NCBI GenBank assembly: GCA_030849805.1 | Contig: JASANZ010001946.1 | Coordinates: 1-26,483 of the forward strand | Source of the DNA: Sergeia podlipaevii | Taxonomy: Eukaryota; Euglenozoa; Kinetoplastea; Trypanosomatida; Trypanosomatidae | Direction of reading: 5' to 3' | Length of the DNA stretch: 26,483 bases | Translations under genes and position numbers: made by a program | Shown: positions 16,992-25,126 of the stretch, piece by piece | How the letters are laid out: each line of letters begins with the position of its first letter | How positions within the stretch are numbered: the stretch's first letter is position 1 | Notes under the pieces: generated by a model | What the model saw: only the letters and a program-made list of their open reading frames with translations | Told to the model about the DNA's origin: nothing | The model's database searches: none

Positions 16992-17850
16992 TGCTCAGGC
17001 TCGCGCTATCAGCAGCGACGCTAAATGTGAAGGTGCTGCTGATCAGGGGGGCCGCAGATACCAGAGACAGTACCACCAAGCAGACGACACGGAGACGACT
17101 GCTGGTGCCTCGCCCTTTGCCCAGTTTCAGGCACAGAGAAGCCACTACTACAGACACTCGCTGCATGGCAAGGGGAGAAGTGCGGCTTCTCACGAGGGTG
17201 GCACGGAGGCATCTGCTCCTCCTGGCAGTGGCGGTGAGTCATCCTCATCGTTTTCATACAGCAGCGAGGGCAAGCACAAGAAGGAAGAGAAGGAACAGGG
17301 GCGCGATGGTGGTGGTGGTGGTGCAGATGAACCGGAAAGAAACAGCGGTCCTCGGGTGTATGGCAAGGGCTCCGCGAGCGCACAGGAGCGCCGGAGTATC
17401 CGCTCACGCTGGGAGAACGCCTTCTTGACGCGCGTCCACTTTGACCCTGGCATGCATGATCGCTTTGCCACTGCCACAGAGGCAGATGAAGAAACCAGCA
17501 ATAGGAGAAAGGGTAGCGGGAAGCAAGGAAAGTCGCCCACTAACAAGGAATTGTTCTCCAGCTGGCCAGAGGACGAGGAAGCCCCTGAACGAGAGTTCTT
17601 AGCGCTGCCGCCGCCGCTTCAGCGAGAGTATCTTATCAATCGTCTTGCCATGGGGGAACGGCGTGTGCACTACGCACCGGACTACGGCAGCCTGACGATG
17701 ATGTACCAGCTTAACTTGGGTGAGATGATGGTGAAGGAGTGCGAAGGGTTGTTGCGCAAGCTTGAGTGGATGAGCGACGAGCTGGAGGAGAAGATCCAGG
17801 CAGTGAAGGAGGAAGCAGTGCGCATCAAGTATGATTACGATCTTGACTAG
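16903..17850 (+). CDS. Hypothetical protein with mitochondrial-type presequence and C-terminal coiled coil
   Basis: 315 aa from the ATG at 16903; the open frame begins at a TTG (16885). I do not recognise a family. The N-terminus MRRLCSRGCAATAAIIISFR is arginine-rich and hydrophobic without acids, like kinetoplastid mitochondrial targeting sequences. Residues about 25-160 are low complexity (Ser, Gly, Glu, Lys, His; a Gly run near 140). The more ordered part begins near 163 with RRSIRSRWENAFLTRVHFDP, continues with LPPPLQREYLINRLAMGERR (about 235-254), and ends in a charged helix likely to form a coiled coil (about 270-315). A kinetoplastid-specific mitochondrial protein, such as a mitoribosome- or RNA-associated factor, would fit, but this is a guess. 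The start is complicated by an overlapping upstream ORF. Confidence 0.7.
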   Translation: MRRLCSRGCAATAAIIISFRYLLHSEEGSSAQARAISSDAKCEGAADQGGRRYQRQYHQADDTETTAGASPFAQFQAQRSHYYRHSLHGKGRSAASHEGGTEASAPPGSGGESSSSFSYSSEGKHKKEEKEQGRDGGGGGADEPERNSGPRVYGKGSASAQERRSIRSRWENAFLTRVHFDPGMHDRFATATEADEETSNRRKGSGKQGKSPTNKELFSSWPEDEEAPEREFLALPPPLQREYLINRLAMGERRVHYAPDYGSLTMMYQLNLGEMMVKECEGLLRKLEWMSDELEEKIQAVKEEAVRIKYDYDLD

Positions 17851-18742
17851 AGAAGAGAAGAGAGGAGGAAGGAAGTCGATTTGGATCGCATTCTATGGTT
17901 CACGCACGCAGACTCATGCCTATTTACTTTATATATTTAAAAAAAAAAAATGCATTTTGAGGCACCATTTTGCACATTTCTTTTTTTGCTTGATGGCTTC
18001 CCTATTGTTGCGTTTTACAGTATCGTTTTTTTTTTTGCTTTGTTTTGTTCCCATTGTTGCTGTTTAGCCTTTATGATGATCTGCATTTTATTCATACTCA
18101 TCTATAATTATGAGGCAGTGAAACTACACTTCTCTTTATTTATGTATTTATTTTTTTTAAAGCGTCTTCATCTTTTTCTTTCGTGCATGCGCATATGTCC
18201 ATTTTGCTTTACTCGATTATCTCTTCTTTTTTTTTCTTTCTTTGCTTTCTTATCATCTGTAATTTTATGAATCAAGCGCGGTGACATCAAGTTCTATATA
18301 AGAAAATAGTACAAGAGCAGACAAGGAGAAGAGTAGTATCGGCGGTGGCTTTTTTTTTTCTTTTGGTAAGCACTCCGTGAGTACCTGTGGGTTCTTTCTT
18401 GAGTATCGCTATTTTTTTTTTGTTGCTACTACGACTCCTACTATTATATATACTATATTGATCTGCAATACTCTGTTGCACATTTAGTTTGAACTCTTAC
18501 CTATACATACATACATACATATTATAACTGCTATTGTTATTTATTATTATTTATTATTACTTTGCAAGAAGAAAAAGACAATATCGACAAAAAAAAAATA
18601 GAGACAAGCGAGCATACATTGCTGAGTACATATATATATCGCTCCCTCTCGTTCTTACCGTAGAAATATTGAGCTTCTATGATACATCAAAATATACATA
18701 TATATATCTAGAAAGAGAAAAGTAATAAAATAATAATAAAAA
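17851..18742 (+). other. Intergenic region, orphan 3' UTR and anoctamin 5' UTR
   Basis: T-rich spacer with short A and T homopolymers, a CATA repeat near 18503-18521 and TTA-rich sequence near 18535-18560. The frames 17831-18067 and 17950-18270 give Phe/Leu/Cys-rich repeat-like proteins with no family features. I see no gene. Confidence 0.65.
18640..18663 (+). promoter_or_regulatory. Probable trans-splice acceptor of the anoctamin gene
   Basis: The pyrimidine tract at about 18641-18658 ends in the first AG at 18662-18663, giving a leader of about 79 nt. That leader holds a 10-codon upstream ORF (18679-18711) that terminates before the main ATG at 18743. Confidence 0.6.
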
Positions 18743-21508
18743 ATGTCTTCCACACGCCTGTCACGTGGCAGTATTAGTGCCTCTCGTCCATCTGTGTCTT
18801 ACTCGGAGTCCAGCCGCGAGGTTTCCAAGGTTCGCGAGAGACACAGAGACACACAGCAGCAGCAGCAGCAGCAGCAGCAACCCTCTGCCGTTGCAACACT
18901 CTACTCACACCCAAATCAGCGAAAGGCGGCACTAGAGGCACAACACAGCGCATCGCCCGACGTGGTAAGCTCGCAGCGATACCCACAGTTCACTATGACT
19001 ACGAGCGAGACTGGGGCTACCAGTAGTGCTAGTGGTGGTAATGACGCTAGCAACAGAAACAGACACCTGATCACAGCTTCTCGCACTCATGCTTCTGCTT
19101 TTGCTAAGGAAGAAGGGCACGAGGCGATACAGGTGCATCCCACTATGGAGGAAATCGCCGCTGCAGCTGAAGATGCTCTCCTGCAACTACAGCAGCCCAA
19201 GTACAGTGCGGCGGCAGCTCGCGAGAGAGCGGCAGAGGCAGCGGCGGCGGAGCGCAGACGCGCGGAGTTACTTGGGCCATTTTCACAACCACGAAACACC
19301 GCTTCGCTTCCCTCGGCAACTTCGGCGGCCGAGGACACGTTGTCGATACCTGCGCCGGTATCCTCTACTACTACAAGGCGACGCGCGACGCCTGCCAAGA
19401 AGGTCAGTAAGAGGGCGGTGACTCTTGGCGGCGGCGGCAAGTCATCTAAAAGTGAAGAGGAGAAGGCGAAGGAGGTGCTTGGGCACGTCGAGGTGCTTCT
19501 GAAGGACTGTCCTAACTGGATCGAGGTGCGCTCGCCTCACACCTGTCACGCGTGCTGCTTCGTCGTTCTTTTTTCTGGTGCTGAGACGATGGGCAAGTAC
19601 CTTGTGCCAGTGGTGCGCATGTTCTCGGAATACACCACCGATGGCCTTCACCATGGTGGCGGCAGCAAAAGCACAATGTGCTTCCTCGTCGAGGCGGTGC
19701 CCATCGACGCCACCACCACCTCTCTCCACGTCACGGTTCGCCCTGAGGAAGCGCCTGCGTTCTACCAGAGGCTCATCAACCGCATGAATAAGAGTCAGGT
19801 GGGAAGCATCGATCTGCCATACCCGCCAAGCGAAGTGATGCTTACCGATGCACAGTGTAAGCGCCTTCTCTATATTGAACTCAACCAGGTGGTGCGGGAT
19901 ATTGCGAAGGTGCCGTCTAGTGAGCCCGTGATCCTCTTCCCCGCTCACGTGGACACCATACGGGACGCGATCTGGGAGTCCATGCCGGTCATAGATCCAA
20001 CCCAAATGGCTGTGGACGCCCCTGAGGATGACATTTTCGCCTATTTTGGTGAAGAGACGATGTTCTACTTCGCATGGATGAACCACTACAAGCGCTGGCT
20101 TGCCGGGGCAAGTGTTGCGGCGCTTTTCACCACTCTTGTCGCGCGTCAAGGTGGCTACACGATGCACAACAATCCTCTTATCCCAACTTTTGTTGTTGTC
20201 ATCGTACTAGGCAGTGTGTTGTGCGTGAAGATGTGGGAGCGGCGCTGTAGCACGCTCATGATGAAGTACCATCTTTTCGTGGGCGAGACGCTGGATGAGC
20301 CTCGCAGGGAGTTTAAAGGAACCATGGGGGTGGACCCGATTACCGGACGCCCGCAGCTGCAGTACCCTGTATGGAAGCGTGGTCTGTTGCTTCAGCCTAT
20401 AGCTTGGCTCATCATTTCTGCTTTTGCTGCCTTCACCGGTGTCGTGATGCTGTGCTTTCTGAATATGGAGGGCATGGTGCCGGATGAAACCAGTCTTGTT
20501 GCGATGTCTTTCTTCTCTCGACTGGCAGAGCCAGGTGGCATCTTGTGCAAAGCGGAGCACCCTTACGCGGGTATGATCCCGAGCCTGGCGTACTCGGTAG
20601 TGATTTCGATTCTGAGCAGGTGTTTCAGTGTGGTGGCGGAGCAGCTGACGGCGTGGGAGAACTATCAATATCGTGGCGAGTTCGCACAGGCGCTCATGCA
20701 GAAGCGGGTGCTTTTTGAATTTGTCAACTCCTACTCAAAGCTCTTCTTTATTGCCTTTATCCGTAGAAACATGGAGGAACTCTCTAGCGCGATCCAGACC
20801 ACCTTCGTCATGGCTGCCTTTATTCGTCTCCTCACAGAGACGCTCATTCCCTTTGTAACCACGCATAGAGCACAGGTGATGCGTCAGCTCAAGTTTTGGC
20901 GAAGGAAAGACAAGAAGGACGAGGCGAGTGGCGGCAAGGTTGCGGAAGTGATGAAGAAAGTCAGCAAGCACGGCGGAGATGAGAGCTCTACACTCGACCA
21001 GGTTGATGAAAAGCTAGACGACTACACCGTCTACAGCGACTTTGTGGAGATGGCGATCCAATTTGGTTACATCGGCCTCTTTGCGGCCGCCTTCCCGCTC
21101 GCCGCTGTCGTCGCGCTGTTTTCCAATTTTATCGAGATGCGCTCTGATCTCTTTAAGCTCTGTTACGTAGTGCGTCGCCCAGTGCCGCGGCTTGGGCTCA
21201 AGGAAACGAAGGCGTGGTGCGGCATCCTCCGCGTCTTTGCCCTTACTTCCGTCATCACCAATATATTTCTTCTCACCTTGACGACAGATCACATGGCACG
21301 CATCGTGCCTGCGCGGTTTTGCAGCGGCAGTGGCAAGGCGGGCGGCGGAGGTACAGCAGACGCAGCGGTTGCGGCCTACGCGGCGCTGTTGGAGCACATA
21401 GTGATGGTGATCGTGCTGTTCATATCCTGGCGGGTGTCCTCGATTCCGCATGCTGTTCGCGTGTACACGCAGAAGATGCGCTACATCCGTTCGCAGAATC
21501 ACTCATAG
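18743..21508 (+). CDS. Anoctamin/TMEM16-family membrane protein
   Basis: 921 aa. TMEM16 proteins are dimeric calcium-activated chloride channels or phospholipid scramblases, or membrane tethers such as yeast Ist2. The N-terminal 430 residues are cytosolic in type, with a nine-Gln run (38-46) and Ala/Ser-rich parts. From FAYFGEETMFYFAWM (432-446) the anoctamin core follows: NPLIP near TM2 (477), EHPYAGMIPSLAYSVV near TM4 (605-620), WENYQY and FVNSYSKLFFIAF (660-672), and IQFGYIGLFAAAFPLA (771-786). About ten membrane segments can be drawn. By alignment to mouse TMEM16A, calcium ligands are kept: E699 (TM6), D766 and E769 (TM7), E798 and D802 (TM8); the Asn of TM6 is Arg695. Family membership is strong. 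Channel versus scramblase cannot be told, nor can plasma membrane versus organelle. The ATG at 18743 fits the nearby acceptor. Confidence 0.92.
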   Translation: MSSTRLSRGSISASRPSVSYSESSREVSKVRERHRDTQQQQQQQQQPSAVATLYSHPNQRKAALEAQHSASPDVVSSQRYPQFTMTTSETGATSSASGGNDASNRNRHLITASRTHASAFAKEEGHEAIQVHPTMEEIAAAAEDALLQLQQPKYSAAAARERAAEAAAAERRRAELLGPFSQPRNTASLPSATSAAEDTLSIPAPVSSTTTRRRATPAKKVSKRAVTLGGGGKSSKSEEEKAKEVLGHVEVLLKDCPNWIEVRSPHTCHACCFVVLFSGAETMGKYLVPVVRMFSEYTTDGLHHGGGSKSTMCFLVEAVPIDATTTSLHVTVRPEEAPAFYQRLINRMNKSQVGSIDLPYPPSEVMLTDAQCKRLLYIELNQVVRDIAKVPSSEPVILFPAHVDTIRDAIWESMPVIDPTQMAVDAPEDDIFAYFGEETMFYFAWMNHYKRWLAGASVAALFTTLVARQGGYTMHNNPLIPTFVVVIVLGSVLCVKMWERRCSTLMMKYHLFVGETLDEPRREFKGTMGVDPITGRPQLQYPVWKRGLLLQPIAWLIISAFAAFTGVVMLCFLNMEGMVPDETSLVAMSFFSRLAEPGGILCKAEHPYAGMIPSLAYSVVISILSRCFSVVAEQLTAWENYQYRGEFAQALMQKRVLFEFVNSYSKLFFIAFIRRNMEELSSAIQTTFVMAAFIRLLTETLIPFVTTHRAQVMRQLKFWRRKDKKDEASGGKVAEVMKKVSKHGGDESSTLDQVDEKLDDYTVYSDFVEMAIQFGYIGLFAAAFPLAAVVALFSNFIEMRSDLFKLCYVVRRPVPRLGLKETKAWCGILRVFALTSVITNIFLLTLTTDHMARIVPARFCSGSGKAGGGGTADAAVAAYAALLEHIVMVIVLFISWRVSSIPHAVRVYTQKMRYIRSQNHS

Positions 21509-21629
21509 GGTATTTTAGCAGAACGTTAGATGTCGCGCTGTCCTCCTAGGAGCCACACGTGTGGACTAACGGCTTTGTCTCAATTTTGTTCTACTTATGT
21601 TTGGTTCTCATCCCCCCATCTTGATTCAG

Positions 21630-21661
21630 TACTACTACTACTACTAGTAGTAGTAGTAGTA
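21630..21661. repeat. 32-bp perfect palindrome (ACT)5(AGT)5
   Basis: Five ACT units abut five AGT units, so the 32 bases are their own reverse complement. An RNA copy could fold into a long hairpin with almost no loop, about 125 nt past the anoctamin stop. Seven further AGT units follow at 21664-21684. Confidence 0.9.
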
Positions 21662-22346
21662 TTAGTAGTAGTAGTAGTAGTAGTGAATGCCAGAGTGACG
21701 GCAAAAGTACTGCAAAAGGAGGCTATTGGGCAAAGTAGAAAAGGACCGCGCGCATGCAAAAGAAAAAAGAAATTGCATAGTGAAGCCTCATCAGCGGCTA
21801 TTGCACTTAACCGTTATTTTTTTTTGTTATTCGAATATGTTTTTTATTGTTTTGGACCTTTCTTTTTCCATATATACATATTTTTTTGTTGTTGTTCAAT
21901 ATTGTTATTATTATTATTATAACTATTATAGTTGAGAATATGAGTCCCTCTCTCTTTACCTGTGGGCGAGTGTGTAGACGCATGAAAGGAAAAAAAAATG
22001 GGTGTCCTGTGGAGAGTGCTGGTATCACATTATATGTCTCCGACTCCACGTCAGTTTTTTTTTTTGTTGTTGTTGTTGCAACGATCGATGGTGCAGGAGA
22101 AGAAAAAAAAAACGTTGTACTCATGCATTCATGTGCATTTATCATACTCGTGTTAGCTTTTGCGGGGTCTTTCTTAAAAAAAAAAATAATAATAATAATA
22201 ATCACAATCACTTCTCCCCTCCATCTATTTTCTTATTTTTTTGTTTCTTTTTTTCCTTTTCATCAAATATATGAAAGCACCCAATAGGAAATCACTTACA
22301 TAGATCTCTCTTTATCATATTTATATTTATATATAAAAAGAATTTA

Positions 22347-22466
22347 TTTGCTTTTTCATTTTTCATTTTATTTTTCTTCTACTTTTTTTTTTGGCGTGTT
22401 GTCGTTGTTGCTGTTGTTGTGCTTGGCAACATATTATACACCCGCGCACACATACGCACGCACGAG
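22347..22466 (+). promoter_or_regulatory. Probable trans-splice acceptor of the UBL-protein gene
   Basis: A long T-rich tract (about 22347-22425) is followed by CA-rich sequence and the first AG at 22465-22466. No ATG occurs between this AG and the start at 22542, giving a leader of about 75 nt. Confidence 0.55.
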
Positions 22467-22541
22467 GAGTGGAGGAAAGCTTTTTCAACAAAAAAATAAA
22501 GGAGGGGAAAGGTTGAAGGAAAAAGCCTACGTCCTTCGAAC

Positions 22542-24365
22542 ATGCGCATCAACATCCGGTCATCCCGCCAGGAGCACAACATCGATGGAATCGAGGTGCC
22601 AGACGATGCCTCTGTTCACACACTCCTCCATCGCATTGCGGATGCCATCGGCCTAGGCAATCAACTCGGGGCTATAAGACTCATTCACCGTGGGCAGCTC
22701 GTGCGCGATCCTGGAACACTGGCGCAGTACCACATTGAAGATGGTTCAATAGTTCATATGGTAGTAAATACTGTCCCCAACAACAACAATAACGACGGTA
22801 GTGGTGGCAACAGCAATACGACTTCTAATCAACCACAGCAACCTCAAGTCCACACGATGCAGATACCTGTAGGGTCAGGTGTCCTGTCCGGCACTATCCA
22901 GTCCATACTGAACATGATCAACTCACCACAACAGCAGCAGTCTGAGCGAAACATTAGCATCACTGTGCACACGGGGGAGGACAATGCTGTTCCAGACATT
23001 GCGAACAGCATCGCTTCTGCTGTCCAAACAGCGATACAGCAAGGCATCCCGATGGCTCAGGCCGCGGCGGCGGCAGCGAGCGCCGCTGTCCAGCAGCAGC
23101 AGCAACAACAACAGCAACAGCCCGTCATGGGCTTCCCAGTGCATCCACCGCGCACATCTTCCTCCATTCCACCTTCACGACCAACGAGGGTTCCCACTAC
23201 GGTGGTGCCTCCAGCTGCGGCCTCGGGTGCGGTGCCTGTGACTGGCTTAACATTGCATGTCCACTGCTCACTCGACGAGCTCAGCGCGGTCCCCGAGCGT
23301 ATTGAGACGCTTTTGCAGCGCTACCCAAACCTTCGCATTGAAATTGAAGCGAGCAGCCGGCAAACGCGAGGAGATGATGATGACGACGACGACGATCAAG
23401 CGCCGCTGCTGATCGACTTCATCACCGATGGCATTACGTTTAACATTGACATTCAACAATGCATGGCGCTACTTGGTGGCGACTGGTCCCTGCTCGCGCG
23501 ATACCGAGAGCAAATATACACTCTTATGGACGTCTATGAACGGCAGCATGTACGAGCAGGCATGACGGACGCGCAGCTCGCAAGGCGCGAGGGCGACAAG
23601 CTTTACGACGGCGTCCTGCGAGATGAGCAGCTACGCACGAAGATTAACGAGAAGCTCGTGCCCTCTTCTCCCTTCTATTCAGAAATGAAATGCCACGTGG
23701 GGCACGCCATGAAGGACAGCATCGCCCTTCTGAGGCGAGACGCCTCCATGGACGACGACGCCTGGGTAAACAAAATGCGGCGGATGGTGGTGCGTCACTC
23801 AGGCATGGAGGTGTCGCGGTGCCCGGCTTGGTTCGTGGATGGGTGCGCGAGTCTCAGCAGCATCATCGTTTCTGCGTTGAGTTCACAGCTCGCCTCCTCT
23901 GGAAATGATTCCATGGCGAGATTGCTTATTCAGATGATGCCCATGCTGCTTGTGCCAACCCTGCAAAGGTGGCAGCAAACTTATGAAACGGAGCTGCGGA
24001 CAGACACGGACGAGCAGTGCTTCACAGTAGCAGTGGATGCGATGGATGGTGATGCTGCTGCTGCTCCGTCTGGGAACGCAGGGAACCAGATCAACAACAT
24101 TGGTGGTGGCGATGGTGATGATGATGATGATCTGGACAGCCTCGCTGAAGAGCTGATGGTCGTAAGCAGGAGCGAAAGGGCTCTGGGGGAGTTACGAGAG
24201 GCACTTGGTGGCAGCACTGGCCCTGCATGGGCACAAGAACTGCTAGCGAACGCGGCAGCGGTTCATGCAGCTGCCGATGAGAGAGGGACCGCAGCAGACA
24301 CGGCGGGTGTGTCGCCGTCGCCGCTGTGGGCCGATATTCGTGATGCGCTGCTGCCACATGAATAG
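22542..24365 (+). CDS. Ubiquitin-like-domain protein, possibly BAG6/Scythe-like
   Basis: 607 aa. Residues 1-77 form a ubiquitin-like domain: an RINIRSS first strand, the IRLIHRGQLVRD segment matching the usual LIYxGxxLxD, then LAQYHIEDGSIVHMVV. Low-complexity linkers follow (Asn/Ser at 79-100, ten Gln at 184-193, eight Asp near 278-285). A folded-looking middle region spans about 286-490, with LLIDFITDGITFNIDIQQC, Arg/Glu helices and a hydrophobic segment LLIQMMPMLLVPTLQRW. The C-terminus is acidic then helical. There is no C-terminal Gly-Gly and no UBA domain seen, so it is a receptor or adaptor type rather than a conjugated modifier. An N-terminal UBL plus a long linker and a helical region recalls BAG6, a chaperone for tail-anchored and misfolded proteins, but that link is tentative; a kinetoplastid-specific UBL protein is equally possible. 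Confidence 0.78.
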   Translation: MRINIRSSRQEHNIDGIEVPDDASVHTLLHRIADAIGLGNQLGAIRLIHRGQLVRDPGTLAQYHIEDGSIVHMVVNTVPNNNNNDGSGGNSNTTSNQPQQPQVHTMQIPVGSGVLSGTIQSILNMINSPQQQQSERNISITVHTGEDNAVPDIANSIASAVQTAIQQGIPMAQAAAAAASAAVQQQQQQQQQQPVMGFPVHPPRTSSSIPPSRPTRVPTTVVPPAAASGAVPVTGLTLHVHCSLDELSAVPERIETLLQRYPNLRIEIEASSRQTRGDDDDDDDDQAPLLIDFITDGITFNIDIQQCMALLGGDWSLLARYREQIYTLMDVYERQHVRAGMTDAQLARREGDKLYDGVLRDEQLRTKINEKLVPSSPFYSEMKCHVGHAMKDSIALLRRDASMDDDAWVNKMRRMVVRHSGMEVSRCPAWFVDGCASLSSIIVSALSSQLASSGNDSMARLLIQMMPMLLVPTLQRWQQTYETELRTDTDEQCFTVAVDAMDGDAAAAPSGNAGNQINNIGGGDGDDDDDLDSLAEELMVVSRSERALGELREALGGSTGPAWAQELLANAAAVHAAADERGTAADTAGVSPSPLWADIRDALLPHE

Positions 24366-25126
24366 GCCTTGCGAGTAAGACACGTGACTGGGGCGGTGCT
24401 GTTTCTTTTCTTTCCATGTGAGTATCATTACTATCATTATTATTACGATTATTTACAGCTGTTCTCTATCGTGTGCTTTGTGTTGTTCTTGATGCATTAT
24501 TCTCCCGCACCCCCTCACCTCTGTTACACACTCTCTTTACATTTTGATTGTTTGTTTGCCTTTTTTTTTACTTTTTGTAGGTTCAAAGTCGCCCACACCT
24601 TTGTCATGATTTTTATATATTTCTTAAACAGGATTTAAATTTATCATTATTGTCATTATAACTACTACTTCTGTGTGTGTGTGCGTATATATGAGGGCAG
24701 TGTTGTGAACTACTCGTTTAAAAACAAAGTGCAGTGCTCTCTCCCTCTCTCTCACACCCCTATTGCACTACACTTTGGTGTGCTCTGGGCCGCTTGCCTT
24801 TTTTTCTTTCTTGCTCAATTGATCCTCATTTGAAAGGAAAACTATCATTTCTTCTCTTTATTTTTTCGTTCCTTGTGGTGCAGTATATTTTTTTTCTCCC
24901 TCTCTATATATAAGCAGCGCAACCTGTACACGCGGTGTGTGCGCACGCGTTTAGCATATCCTTTGCTAGCCATTGTACACGATTATATACATACGTACAT
25001 ACATATCGTGAAGAGAAAAATAGCAGTTAGAAAAAAAAAAGAAATTCCCCAACACAAACACACACTTTTATTTTATTACAATATTGTTTTTTTTTTGTGA
25101 TTGTTGTTGTCGTTGTTTTGCTCACG
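24366..25126 (+). other. Intergenic region, UBL-protein 3' UTR and oxidoreductase 5' UTR
   Basis: T-rich spacer with ATT units near 24425-24455, GT near 24672-24684 and a TACA/TA repeat near 24985-25005. The frames 24369-24638 and 24873-25100 have no family features. I see no gene. Confidence 0.65.
24885..24914 (+). promoter_or_regulatory. Candidate trans-splice acceptor of the oxidoreductase gene
   Basis: The pyrimidine tract at about 24888-24905 is followed by AG at 24913-24914. This gives a 212-nt leader without any ATG. A closer T-rich tract (25067-25120) has its first AG at 25132-25133, inside the coding region, so the true acceptor must lie upstream: here, at 24882-24883 or at 25027-25028. 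Confidence 0.45.

Larger units (their letters stand above)
21509..22541 (+). other. Intergenic region, anoctamin 3' UTR and UBL-protein 5' UTR
   Basis: Contains a perfect ACT/AGT palindrome followed by more AGT units, A and T homopolymers, TTG runs and an ATA repeat near 22188-22203. Open frames at 21530-21922, 21847-22287 and 22002-22274 run through these repeats. I see no gene. Confidence 0.65.

Noticed and set aside
19442..20167. 241-codon antisense frame under the anoctamin gene
   Set aside because: Lies within a conserved sense-coding region, is rich in His/Arg and has no recognisable domain.
22002..22287. Overlapping short frames in the anoctamin-UBL spacer
   Set aside because: They translate TTG, AAT and A homopolymer repeats and lack any family signature.
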